A stretch of DNA of 64,000 nt, taken from Botryotinia globosa. Lineage: Eukaryota > Ascomycota > Leotiomycetes > Helotiales > Sclerotiniaceae. Shown one piece after another: positions 11,395 to 22,304 of this stretch (position 1 is the first letter of the stretch; the number at the start of each line of letters is the position of its first letter). Under the pieces are notes generated by a model. The model saw only the letters and a list, made by a program, of their open reading frames with translations, had not been told where the DNA came from and did not search any database. The stretch spans positions 2,108,001-2,172,000 of the forward strand of contig RCSZ01000012.1 in NCBI GenBank assembly GCA_014898425.1, in the 5' to 3' direction. Both the position numbers and the translations under genes were made by a program.

Positions 11395-12546
11395 GATGTT
11401 TAATCAGGAACAAAACGAAAACAATGTCTTTCAAATAATTCCTCTAAGCCACGACTACTTCAAGGTGAAAACCAACGCTTACAACCATCCCCTCGTTTCA
11501 CCCTCCACACTTCGTTCTCAAGGCATGATGATCATGATCATATGCCATACATCAATCTTCTTCGTTCAGCGGCTGTCACGATATTATATGGGTAACGGGT
11601 GCGAACATGTTTCTAGGGCTCTGGGTTGGTGGAAATATGGCGTCAATGATGGATATCCGGCGTGTTTTTTATGTTCAATATGAAGATTGAGAAAAATCGT
11701 ATCTTCATGTGTATTTTGGGGGATCGCTGGATGAATCATTCTCGCTGGATGTCGGTTTCTTCTCCAGTGTTGGATACGTACAAATGTTTCGCGGCTAGAT
11801 TGCTACATGGCTGGTAGGCTTGGCGAGTTTGAATCCCAGTATACTTTCTAAGCTCATCGAGCTCCACGATGGTACCTCGTTCTAAAGATTCATCAAAAAT
11901 AGTTGATGAGTCTGGGGGAGAGGGCATTAACACATTATGGAAGCATGTAGGATGGAGGTATCGGGGATCCATTGATATATGAATGGATATGCTTCATATG
12001 ATGAATAGATTTTCCCGTCTAACATCAACCTTGACAATGGAACTGTCTGCTTATTTTCCCCATTTGATAAGTCCATAAGAACCGATTCTTAAAAACCAAT
12101 TGCTTGAAAATCTTTGTACTTCCTACTGGCACAAGTGTACCGATGGGGTTTTCAATTGTAGCATCATCGGTTTTATTCATAAAAATATCCAATGAATTGT
12201 ATCCTGAATCGTCAGCCATCAAAACATCAAAACTGCTAGCCGGACCTACTGTTTGATCATGCATTGGCCTTTTAGATACTGTCATTAAGCTTAAGTGCAC
12301 TCTGCTTCAAAAGCTGCTTGCCATCGGAACAAATCTCAAAATATCACTTTCGTTGTCATACCCCCTCCAATTCCATACATAGGTTCGTGCACCTCGACAG
12401 ATATATCCATAAATCACCTGATTTCACAGGCGTTAAAGATCGTATGACACGAACAAACAAGTGGTCTTATATCCAGCCCATCAATACAAGGCTGCTCATT
12501 ACAATGTCAATATCTGCACTAAGGGAATTGACTCTTCTATACTATC
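11395..12546. other. Intergenic, weak open frames only
   Basis: Two minus-strand open frames (12300-12025 and 11972-11736, 91 and 78 codons) are the longest candidates. They show no recognised domain and no good intron joining them. The region also holds the promoter of the fumarate reductase gene. Confidence 0.35.
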
Positions 12547-12646
12547 TATGAACTTATTTCATACGCTCCCTACTATCTTTCCCAGAATCATAATTTCTTT
12601 ACTTTTGAAATACATACTGTCTATTTCCCACCAGTTTCGCTTCAGC

Positions 12647-14128
12647 ATGGCCCAATGGCATCCTCAAAGTGGTGAGAAAGTGGCCATAGTAATTGGATCC
12701 GGGTTAGCTGGTTTGGCTGCCTCCTCCCAAATTCTCTCACAAAGTCATGATATCAAAGTTTATCTTCTCGAACAAGCAAGTCGAACAGGAGGAAATAGCA
12801 TAAAAGCCTCTTCTGGAATAAGTGGTGCAGGAACCTCGTTTCAACTTGCATCGAATCCTCCCATTGTAGATAGCGTCGAGACGTTCTATGATGACTCGAT
12901 TAAGTCAGCAGCGGAAGCTATGCGGGGCACTGGTGGCGGTGAAGCGGAGAGAAGGGGAAGGGAGCGTTTGATTAGGGTACTAAGTGAGGAGTCCAAGGGA
13001 GCTGTTGAGTGGTTGGGCAGTAAGGGAGTGGATCTTAATGTCGTTGCTCAATTGGGAGGACACAGTATTGCTAGAACGCATAGAGGAGGTGGAAAGTCTA
13101 AACCACCTGGAGCGGCGATTGTTGGTACTCTTTTAGAGGAATTGAAAGGAAACGACAGGTTTCATCTCAGGACTTCATGCAGGGTAATCAGAGTGATTAA
13201 GGATGATAACGATAAAGATGTCAGAGGTGTGGAATGCATTTGTGAGAATGAAAACAATGCACTGAAAATCGAAGTATTAACAGGCCCTTTGATCTTCGCA
13301 ACTGGCGGATTTGCAGGCGATGCGTATGGGGTGTTGGCACGATATCGACCTGATTTATCCGGATTTCCCTCCACCAATGAACCACGTTCCGGGTCTCAAG
13401 GACTTCTCTCGGAGGTTGGAGCTGGACTTATCGATATGGAGAAAGTTCAAATCCATCCTACCGCATTTGTGGATATGAAAGATACCAACAACCCGACTAA
13501 ATTTCTAGCAGCGGAAATGCTGAGAGGCGAGGGCGGTGTACTTTTGATGGGTGGGAGGAGATTTGTAGATGAATTAGAGACGAGAAAGGTTATCACTGGG
13601 AAAATAATGGAAGTTGGTGAAATTTCAAGGAGTGAGGGACACCCAAGACAGTGGGATGTGACGCTTGTGATTGATCAGGGGGTGTATGAGAAGGCAAGAT
13701 CACATGTAGACTTTTATTTGTGGAAGGGTTTGATGAGGAAATGTACTATTGCGGAAGGAAACTTTGGGGAAGATGTCATAAGGGGTTTGCAGAGGTATGC
13801 CGACACTGTAGCAAAGAGATTGGAGGATGAGTTTGGTAGGAAGTCTTTTGGATGCTGGAAATTGGATGAGGTAAAACCTGATTCGGTAATATATGTAGGA
13901 AATGTCACTCCGGCTGTTCATTTCACAATGGGAGGGGTAAGGATTGATGAGCAAGCAAGAGTTTTGACTGCAGAAGGGGACGCGATTCGAGGGATTTGGG
14001 CAGCAGGCGAAGTCACTGGAGGAATTCATGGGGATAATAGGCTGGGTGGCAGTTCATTATTGGAGTGTGTTGTTTTTGGGAGGAAGGCTGGAGATGGAGT
14101 ATCAAACTCATTAGGGGGGTCAATATAA
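12647..14128 (+). CDS. FAD-dependent fumarate reductase (Osm1/Frd1-like)
   Basis: Single exon, 493 residues from ATG 12647, which has a favourable context (A at -3, G at +4). A dinucleotide-binding motif GSGLAGLAA lies at 17-25. The substrate-site residues of soluble fumarate reductases are all present: HPTAF (His270), LRGEGG (Arg293, the expected proton donor), HFTMGG (His425) and NRLGGSS (Arg465). The family reduces fumarate to succinate using reduced FAD and helps reoxidise cofactors, for example during oxidative protein folding at low oxygen. An in-frame upstream ATG at 12548 would add 33 mostly hydrophobic residues that could act as a targeting sequence. No intron is needed. The reading is complete and catalytically intact. 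Confidence 0.93.
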   Translation: MAQWHPQSGEKVAIVIGSGLAGLAASSQILSQSHDIKVYLLEQASRTGGNSIKASSGISGAGTSFQLASNPPIVDSVETFYDDSIKSAAEAMRGTGGGEAERRGRERLIRVLSEESKGAVEWLGSKGVDLNVVAQLGGHSIARTHRGGGKSKPPGAAIVGTLLEELKGNDRFHLRTSCRVIRVIKDDNDKDVRGVECICENENNALKIEVLTGPLIFATGGFAGDAYGVLARYRPDLSGFPSTNEPRSGSQGLLSEVGAGLIDMEKVQIHPTAFVDMKDTNNPTKFLAAEMLRGEGGVLLMGGRRFVDELETRKVITGKIMEVGEISRSEGHPRQWDVTLVIDQGVYEKARSHVDFYLWKGLMRKCTIAEGNFGEDVIRGLQRYADTVAKRLEDEFGRKSFGCWKLDEVKPDSVIYVGNVTPAVHFTMGGVRIDEQARVLTAEGDAIRGIWAAGEVTGGIHGDNRLGGSSLLECVVFGRKAGDGVSNSLGGSI

Positions 14129-14501
14129 GAATAGTAACCGAGGGCCATGTAATCGTCTGGATATACTTGGGAGATTCGAGCGAGTAGCGGGGAAATTTTC
14201 CCAAGTGTGCAGAATGTTTTCCAAGTTCAACAACATATAGGAACCCGGAACAATCAGACACTTTTAAGTAATAATTTGATTTTGGAGATTGGAAATCTCG
14301 TAATTGTGAAATCTCTCCGGAACGATGCGATCATCGAAACTCAAACGAATGAAATAAAGTCTGACGTCGGACTGCAGTCCGGGTTGTGAGATACAGTACA
14401 AATGAAATACCGTTGCGTTTCATTCCAACCGAGCCATGAATGTCCATTTCGTATCCAATGAAAGAAGATATGTAGAAAGAAAGGTAGGGGAAAAAATTAA
14501 C
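14129..14501. other. Intergenic between convergent genes
   Basis: Contains the 3' ends of the fumarate reductase and esterase genes. No further feature recognised. Confidence 0.5.
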
Positions 14502-15568
14502 CTAAAGACATTGCGAATAATAAGCATTTGCATAAGTGCACGTATATGGGCTGGCACAAGTTGTACTGCCCGTATACCCAGTTCCACCACATTGTCCATA
14601 ATACGCGACTCCAGTGGATCCAGGGGAGGTGATGGTAGTTGTGGTACCGGGGCTAGATGGAGTAGTAGTTGGGGACGTACCAGATGAAGCGAGCTGTGCA
14701 TCTACGAATGTTAAGGCTTGTTGGCCATATTCGGTGCCGTAACCTTGATGGGTATTTGCATCAGAGCCGGTACAGCAGTACGGGTCAGCGGCGTCGCAGT
14801 AAGACTTTATCTTTGAAGCGGAGGGACAAGAAAAACCAGAGGGACGAGGTGCGAACTAAAATAATTGTTAAGGCATTATTCGCAAATACTCGAAAGATAT
14901 GAGTGTAGTCACATAAGCAACATGGGAGATGTGAAATTGAAAGACTTACTCCATGAGCTCTACAGGTACCAACTTCATAAGAAAGTCCATAAATGTAGCG
15001 TGGGTTACCCATGAAAATTGCGGCCTTGATCATGTTGATAGCACTGGCTTGAATTGGAATTGCAGTATTCGTGAGTCCGTTATTCGTATCTCCACCTCCA
15101 CAGAACGCGTCGTCCATTATTTGACCACCCTAATTTACAAATTAATGTCAAATTTCTAGATTTGGATGATGGACGAGGAAAATGACACGGCAAGAAAAGG
15201 TGATCTACCTGAGAATACCCCACCAATACCAATTTAGTACTTGGGCATTCTGTATTATATTTATTTACTGCAGCTGCGACGGCAGCAACTCCTGCAACAA
15301 CACTGTTTCCATAGCTAACTCCACCACAGGAAGATTGACCGCCACATGCGGGATAGTTGATGGCTTCGGAAGTTGCCCCAGAATGAGCAGCACGGATGAG
15401 GTCGACAACCACACCTGCGGTTCCGAATCCTGCTGGTGCCGTGGTCTCTCTAGCACCAAAGACGTGAATTTCAGGACATGCTGCGCGGGTGTCCAATGCA
15501 GAAGGCAGAGCTGAAGCGTAGGCAAGGAGAGATAAAAATACTGCTTTGGGTGTCGTGCTTGAGAGCAT
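14502..15568 (-). CDS. Acetylxylan esterase, carbohydrate esterase family 5 with C-terminal CBM1
   Basis: Exons in transcription order: 15568-15209, 15129-14950, 14855-14502; 297 residues, all introns phase 0. A signal peptide (about residues 1-20, ending LAYASA) is followed by a cutinase-fold domain. The nucleophile motif GYSQG has Ser119 and is split by intron 1. Asp204 in DPYCC and His216 in THQGYG complete the expected triad. Paired cysteines match CE5. A Thr/Ser/Pro-rich linker leads to a CBM1 cellulose-binding module (about 264-297; four Cys, [10 protein letters not shown] start). The enzyme should remove acetyl groups from xylan outside the cell. The CBM1 argues for acetylxylan esterase rather than cutinase. 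Three GGCTAA motifs upstream fit xylanase-regulator control. Confidence 0.92.
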
Positions 15569-15655
15569 GCTGAAGATTTGATGAGTGAGAGTGCTAAAAG
15601 AATGCCGCTGTGGATGTTATGTAGCAGATGGTGATACTTTCGATGAAGAATCGAA

Positions 15656-15894
15656 GGCTAATGTCAAGTGCGAATCTGGATCTATTTAAAGACCAGAAAA
15701 CTCATTCTTATTTTTCGCAATGAAATTGCCTCCTTTACGCCGATTTATATTACCCATGACATTTAGCTGTTTGACACATAATGATGCTCATATAACCATC
15801 ATGTCATCTCTATTCCGGGGCTTGTTTTGATCTTTTGACAGCCGAATAAAGTTTTCATGTAGATTGCTTAGCCCGTCTTAAGATTTCAGGCTAA
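15656..15894 (-). promoter_or_regulatory. Candidate XlnR/XYR1-type sites upstream of the esterase
   Basis: GGCTAA occurs at 15656-15661 and 15889-15894, and its complement TTAGCC at 15868-15873, that is 88, 321 and 300 bp upstream of the esterase start. The distal two face apart with a 15-bp spacer. A TATA-like TTTAAATAG lies on the gene strand near 15683-15691. GGCTAA is the core bound by fungal xylanolytic regulators; binding here is inferred. Confidence 0.45.
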
Positions 15895-15899
15895 GAATT

Positions 15900-17207
15900 A
15901 TGCGAACCCAAAACAGTAGAACAGAAGAGGGGAACGCATAAAGGGAACTTACGGTTGAGACGATCCAAATTAATAAAAGAGAAATTTATGAGTGCTTTTT
16001 CACCACGTAGTGCTAGCAGATGACTGGGTATTGAGGCTGATATCGGACATGGCAATACCGAATTTTGGCTAAACTCGTACAGCATGTACCCCAGATCACG
16101 ATATCCTGGAGGATATCTTGTCGGTTCTAGAACCCTTTACCCTCGAAACTTGGCCAAAAACGGTAAGCTGGCATCATTTAAACGTTACAAAATTGACCAC
16201 TACCTAGCTAGGAATACAGAGATGAAGAATTGTGGAGTTGATGCGTCGTCCTGATTGACTAATAAACAATATGAAGTTGACGGGACTCAGGAATCACTGG
16301 GCATGTGGTTATTGCTGTAAATATTGCCTCACAATGTGATTTCGAACAATTCTGGGAAGAGACCCCGGCTCAACGGCTGGATAGAATTCTGGAGCAATTC
16401 ATGACCAATTTGAAATCTCATGTGAACATGTATTAGCACAGAAAACTACTGTTGAAGGCTGTGAGCGCTTTTTATGTGCTCACTCTACTTGGGGCAGATC
16501 AATCTTAAAATGCCCCGGATGTTGGGAAGCTCTGATCCATTGATCCACCGAGTGTGTTTGAGAAGAATTGAATTTCCTAGGGGAATGACAAACAACAGAA
16601 GTTCAATTAGAGAGTGACCAAAACCAATCTTCTCATATATTTGTAACTCATACTCCGTAGGTACCGGTATTCTTTGAGTACACGAAGTACAGTAGGTACG
16701 AAGTAGTCGTCACAATGTGCTTAACCTACCTAAATCAAGTACCGAGATTGAGATCGACAACACAAAGTTGAAACAGTGACCGTTCATGGTCCAAGTGCCA
16801 TTGGAAGCCTTGATTGTTGAATTCTTCGAGATTGTCTTAAAGGAGCTGGAGCCAGAATGCAAAGGAATTCAGTACAAATACAAACCTCATCCGCGATGAT
16901 AGACAATGGAGACATCATCTTGATAGATGATGAAGGGGGTTGACGGAGATTCGTGTATCGTCATCACGTGAGCGGAGATAGTCGGCCAATTGGAACCCAA
17001 TCTTTCTCGGAGAATGGCGAAAAATTCAGACCTTTAGTGCAATTAGCAATTGAAGTATGAAATGAATTTCCCGCTCCCCTTTCCTTGAAGTTCCCTATGT
17101 TCTATCACAAGCATGATAATTCTAAAGCTCCTTGATGGATTTCTTTTGTCGATGATAAATAAATAAATAAATTAATACCCTGGATCCATCGGTGAATATT
17201 TCTTGTC
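15900..17207. other. Intergenic
   Basis: No gene supported. The right end is the promoter of the Zn2Cys6 regulator; an AT-rich aaataaataaataaatt run lies just upstream of its start (about 17157-17174). Confidence 0.4.
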
Positions 17208-19757
17208 ATGTCGGATCTCGAACTCAACTTATTAGGACCGGAACCAGAGCAAGAACGTCGAAGGAGAAGACCAGCCGTGTATGTTGAAGTCCCCCACAGA
17301 CTTTCTCGCTTGTGGTTAAATTTCCGAACTGATATAGAAAGGATTGTAGTTCGTGCTCCTTTTGTAGGAGACGCAAAATCAAATGCAATCGAATGCTTCC
17401 ATGTAGCAATTGTGTGAGATCAAGAACCACATCAAATTGTGTATATGAAAAATTTCCTAGGTCTTCCCGTGCTCAACATGACGAAAATCGACGGAATCCA
17501 AGCGGCAAACAGAATTATGACATGTCCAATGAGCCAGCTTCGGAAAGAGAAAGAGCCTCAACACTTGGGGTTCCAATGTACTCGTATCCGGCACCACCAA
17601 CATCAAATGATTCAATCACATTATCACCAACGAATCAATTCACTGCACCAATCCCAGATACAACTAGTGATCTTGAATTCATGAGGAAAAGGATTGAGGA
17701 ACTCGAAGACCAGCTTTCGCTTGCGACCAAATCATCCGTTCCGTCTCCTGCTCTCTCTCAACCTGCACCTTCCCCTGTAACATCTGTAGTTTCTAACATC
17801 GAGACAAAAACTTCACTGGCTGGAAGCTTTCACATACACAAAGAATGTCGACCATTTGGCCAAGATCATCCTGCGGTTGTAACTTATGGCGTTCTACATA
17901 AAACCAGACTGTTAGGCCAGAGTCATTGGATAAATGGTGTGAATGGGGTAAGATAACTCAATAGCCCGGTTAGATTACCATCAATTTATTAAATAACAAC
18001 CAACAGTACCACGACCTCTTTGAAATAATTGAGCCGCATATACAAGAAGGAACGAAGGCCGCCATTGGTCTACATAAATGCAAAACTCTTGGAAAGCTTG
18101 TAAAAACCCGGCGAGCACCTTTATGGCCCACGCCACCAGCCTGGCCTGATTTACCTTCAAAAGAAACTGCTGACATACTAGTTGATTGTTATCTCCGGAC
18201 AATTGAAACTATCCACAGGGTTCTGCATATTCCTACCTTCAAAAATAATTATGAAGCAATATGGACATCGACTGGAAACCCCGATACAGAGTTCTTGGTT
18301 CAGCTCAAATTGATATTTGCTATTGGTTCTGCTACATTCGATGATCAATTTTCCCTTCGTGCTTCAGCAGTTCGATGGGTCTATGAGGCGCAGACATGGA
18401 TTTCAGAACCAGAATTCAAGTCAAGATTGACTATCAAATCACTACAAACCGAAATTTTACTTTTGTTTGCTCGAGAAATAATTAACATTGGTGGGAGATT
18501 GATTTGGACTTCAGCAGGCTCCTTGTTTAGAAGTGCGATACACATGGGACTGCACAAAGATCCCACTCATCTTCCAAAGAAGACCATTTTTGCTGCTGAG
18601 ATGCGACGAAGATTATGGAATACGATATTAGAGTTGATGTTGCAATCTAGTATGGATTCTGGTGGACCTCCGCTCATGTCTCTTACCGACTGGGAGACTG
18701 ATTCTCCTGCAAACTTCAACGACGACGAACTTCTGAGCACTGATGCTCTACCTCGGCCAGAGAATGAATTTAGTCAGACTTCTCTCTCAATCATACTTCG
18801 CAAGACCTTTCCAGTTCGACTGGCCATCGCAAAGTCATTGAACGATTGCAGCACAGTCAATACATTTGAAGAAGCTACCAAGCTTGACACAGAGCTGAGA
18901 TCTTCCTACAAAACCTTGTGTCAGGATATTCAAGAGTTTAATTCAACCAATGGGCCTTTACCCCCTCAATTTGGAATAGACATGCTGAATATCATAATGC
19001 TAAGATACCTCTCATCCCTCCATATTCCATTTTTCGTATCGGCTTTGCAATCTCCTACGTATACGTCTTCTAGGAAGGTGGTTTTGGAGACGTCACTTAA
19101 AATTTGGTATATGGTGCATTCAATCAAGTTAGACAAAGAATCGCAATCACACGAAGAATTTATCGAAGATAGTCAACGGTATCTTTCCCGACTTACAACA
19201 TGTGGCTCAGGATTACTTCGTACCATGGTGACACAAGCCGGGTTCATAATTGCTACGGAAATCAAAACCCAGCTTCAAGAAGAAACAAGTCTAGGACCTA
19301 TCTCTCCACGCCCGGATCTTCTTGACGCTTTACAAGGTGCCAAAACTTGGAACATGAGATGTATTGAAGCTGGGGAGGTTAATGTGAAAGGGTACCTGTT
19401 CATCTGCTTTGCAATTGCACATATCGATGCTCTCCGACAAAGTCAGGTTGGAGAAAAAGTCGCAGCATCAATAGTAAGCGTTGCTGAAAAGGCTCTGGAT
19501 GAATGTGCGGAAGTACTTAAAAAAATGGCAACTCATGGACTGACTGAGACGGAGAGTTTGAGTAAGATGTCGCTAGCCACTCCGACTGAGTTGATGGCAG
19601 ATTGGGACTTTATGGTAAGTTTAGCCGGTTTATTAAAAAGAAACTGCAGTGTAGTTACTGATGAACTTTATAGATGACAGATGCTCAGTACAATTTTGGA
19701 GATGCGATGGGTTGGGCGTTCAATTACGATCACCCTCAAGATACATCAATTTGGTAG
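17208..19757 (+). CDS. Zn2Cys6 transcription factor with fungal-specific TF domain, four exons
   Basis: Exons 17208-17278, 17350-17947, 18007-19614, 19674-19757; 786 residues. The first intron splits the protein just before the binuclear zinc cluster: Cys26, 29, 36, 42, 45 and 54, with a basic RRRKIK stretch between Cys29 and Cys36. A short coiled coil (about residues 114-135, EFMRKRIEELEDQL) should mediate dimerisation. The long middle region carries the fungal TF homology domain, including the MRRRLWNTILELML motif typical of PF04082. The protein ends with a short acidic/aromatic tail after exon 4. It should act in the nucleus on CGG-type sites. Targets are unknown; its neighbours are the esterase and an empty 1.6-kb interval. 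Confidence 0.9.
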
Positions 19758-20740
19758 TATTTGAACCGGCATCGGGACTTGTGCTTGGAGAAACAGTGAA
19801 GATGTAAGATGAAGCCAACAGAGAATGTTCGTCAAAATATTGGAGACCAAAAAAACCAAGATAATTATTAATGGGAGTCTGGAAATTGGGATTGGGTAGC
19901 CAAAGAGGCCCAATAACATACTCTCAAACCTTTCATCTATCTGGCTTTGGATTCGATGCGAATGATAGTCTGACACTCGATTACCGATTCGTTTCTGCTG
20001 TGTTTGATGGCTTGTGGCTTGTGGCTTGGATACCAAGGTAGACGCCACTCGATATAAGTATCAGCCGCATCGTCGATCACACCCTTTGAACCCGAAGTGG
20101 GCTCTCTGGCTGTTAAATTCAAACTTTAACTGGAGTACTAATTGGCAAAATTCACTGAACGCTACCAAGTATTGGCGATTCAAGCTCATCGTGGAATAGG
20201 GTTGTCGTAAACATATGCCTGGTATTTCTGTGAAGTACTTATATTTTCAGGCTTTGGACTTAATTCGGGGAATCTAACTGGCTATAGAATTAATGATCAT
20301 TGACAGCATCCAGCGAATTGTGCGAATGAGTGCGCTATTATTCATTTCGGTCGCAAATCACTCAAGTCCCAACTCAATGTAAGATGGGAAAAAACACAAA
20401 GATATCTTGAATTAGGAACAGATTGAGTTTACTCGTGCAAGAAGAAATGCTTTAGCGACTGCCTTACCTAGAGGAAACCACGAAAGAAGCGAATGAGCAG
20501 ACAGAGCTTCTCAGATCTTTTCAGAATTCAACTCAAATGATTAGAAATTCGAGTTTGTTTGGAGTTAATTCATTACCATTTTGTTCGCAGTTGTGTTTGG
20601 TAGACTTTCACTTCTAGCATATCTTGTGGGTGAAGCCGCAAACAGGCAATCCACGGTGGCCAATTAAATAAGGTTATTTCCACTGTAATTTCCAAATCAT
20701 TGTAAGTTCAATGTGTATGAAGCCAAAACTGTCAGTTAAC
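19758..20740. other. Intergenic
   Basis: No supported gene or RNA. Short open frames on both strands lack any recognisable feature. Confidence 0.4.
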
Positions 20741-20752
20741 TAACATATAAGC

Positions 20753-21063
20753 AGGACCCATATGCCACAGGTGCATGTACTGGCTTGTACCAACAAACTT
20801 AAAGTTCCATAGTCCCTGGCTAGTGCAGTATTCGGTTCTGCATTGCCAACCACAACGTTAAACTCAACGCCAACATCAGTTCCAATCGGACCAGGTACTG
20901 GTTGGGGAAGTGGTCCTAGCTCCACACTGAACGGTGCTACAATTGCTGGATTGACAGTTGGCAGTGTACTTCTGGCTCCAAGTGTTATTTCTCCTATCAT
21001 CGTCTTTCTGCATAAGTTTCACAAGCAACGAAGTTCGAAGCCAGGTATAGAAGGCGTCATGTA
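20753..21063 (+). pseudogene. Remnant of a secreted or wall-anchored protein gene
   Basis: After an acceptor-like cag at 20752-20754, the frame reads DPYATGACTGLYQQT and then a stop. Another frame resumes near 20843 with Thr/Pro/Gly-rich sequence, TSVPIGPGTGWGSGPSS, a hydrophobic helix (IAGLTVGSVLLAPSVISPII) and a basic tail, ending at 21063. This is the layout of Cys-containing fungal surface proteins with one membrane helix. The two parts cannot be joined by an obvious intron and no start region is visible, so I read it as a decayed gene. A poorly spliced real gene is the alternative. Confidence 0.35.
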
Positions 21064-21618
21064 ATCTTTTCTAGGAGTGCCTGCTTGTTGTGCCTCTAAT
21101 TCCCCCGTCTGCTCTTCGAGTTGGGATTATCACTCAATACGAAAGGTGGGAGACGATTATTGATTGTGAGCTATGGTCTTTACTTCGAGTTTCATGGATG
21201 GAAAGTACAAATGCCTTTTATTATCTTCCTTTGATTTGCGCCCTGTTTGCCTCGTTACGGTATTGTCAGTGTGTAGATACATACATCAACATAGGTGAAC
21301 CGAAGAGTAATAAGTTTAGTGAGAATAGAATAGATGGGGGTTGACTGAGTGAACGAATTGAGCAATCTGATGCGATCCTATTGCCACATATATGAAGAGT
21401 TAGTCAAGCAGTGGAAGTTATCGAAGTCTTGTTGTTTTTTTAGGTACTAAACTCTCATAATGCGAATTAATGTCTGAGATTGTCAAATTTGTGACCTGAT
21501 ATGTCTACCGCAAAACGATGAAGCTGACAGCGAAGCTTGACCGGTCAGTCAGATCATCCAAAATCACGGCACTCAAGCAGAATATAATGTATTGGACTCC
21601 TGCTAAATTTTGAATGGC

Positions 21619-21624
21619 AAAAAA
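21619..21624 (-). terminator. Pol III oligo-T terminator of the 5S gene
   Basis: Six consecutive T on the minus strand, 12 nt downstream of the 5S 3' end, the usual RNA polymerase III stop signal. Confidence 0.7.
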
Positions 21625-21635
21625 GGAGAACAATC

Positions 21636-21754
21636 ACGTACAACAGTAAGGATTCGCTGGTGGTCACCCACCCAACAACTAGTCCACCGATCTGAGGCTT
21701 GTGGGTGGCAGAGCGGACGGGATGCCCAATTCTCCTCAGTCTATGGTCGTAGGT
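21636..21754 (-). rRNA. 5S ribosomal RNA
   Basis: The minus strand begins ACCTACGACCATAGACTG and ends GCGAATCCTTACTGTTGTACGT, which is recognisably fungal 5S rRNA. The internal control region is visible as AAGCCTCAGATCGG and TAGTTGTTGGGTGGGTGACC. Length is 119 nt. Helix I pairs along its length with one C:C mismatch at position 3 (most ascomycete genes have A there). A run of six T (A at 21619-21624 on the plus strand) lies about 12 nt past the 3' end and can serve as a Pol III terminator. Isolated 5S genes dispersed through the genome are usual in filamentous ascomycetes. It may be functional or slightly diverged. Confidence 0.9.
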
Positions 21755-22267
21755 GAGAGGTGATTATCGATATAGGCAACTATATAACAATCCGCTTCGA
21801 CGAAGAAATGTAATGTATCGATTTTCATTGACTAAAAGTATCGAAAATCTTTCAATGATGCTTTGTTGTGAGTTTTTAAGTGGTGGTGGAACCAACTAGT
21901 TGTCTCCCACCGCATTGCAAATATCATCACTCGTTACCCCTTAGAAGTTCAATTCAAGCTTCAATGCTTGTGGAATATCTAGTCTTACGTTGCTCTGGGA
22001 GAGAAGATCTGCTGCCGCCTCGACAGGAGAATATTGTCGTTTGAGCCGTATTGGTTCGTGATGAAATTCTCTGTATCGTGTAACTCTGCTATTACCAGTT
22101 AGCCTGACCGTAGAACTTGGGAAAATGGATTCATGAGTTCCCGTTAACAGTGAGGAGCAGAAGCCTCCTATTCTTGGGAGTACTTCTTGTTCAATAAGTC
22201 TTTGAGAGACAAGATCTATTATCGAAAAACAGCGCATATACGAAGAAGTCGGTGAGCTGTCATTTAG

Positions 22268-22304
22268 AATATTATTATTATTATTATTATTATTATTTTT
22301 TTTT
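22268..22304. repeat. ATT microsatellite with T tract
   Basis: About nine uninterrupted ATT units followed by ten T. It is simple-sequence DNA in an intergenic region. Confidence 0.95.

Noticed and set aside
11736..12300. Two-exon minus-strand gene from the 91- and 78-codon frames
   Set aside because: No convincing donor/acceptor pair joins them and no domain is recognisable.
14502..15568. Cutinase
   Set aside because: Same CE5 fold, but the C-terminal CBM1 and linker point to acetylxylan esterase.
21941..22237. 98-codon minus-strand frame near the ATT microsatellite
   Set aside because: Plausible composition but no recognised family, promoter or splice context; too weak to list as a gene.
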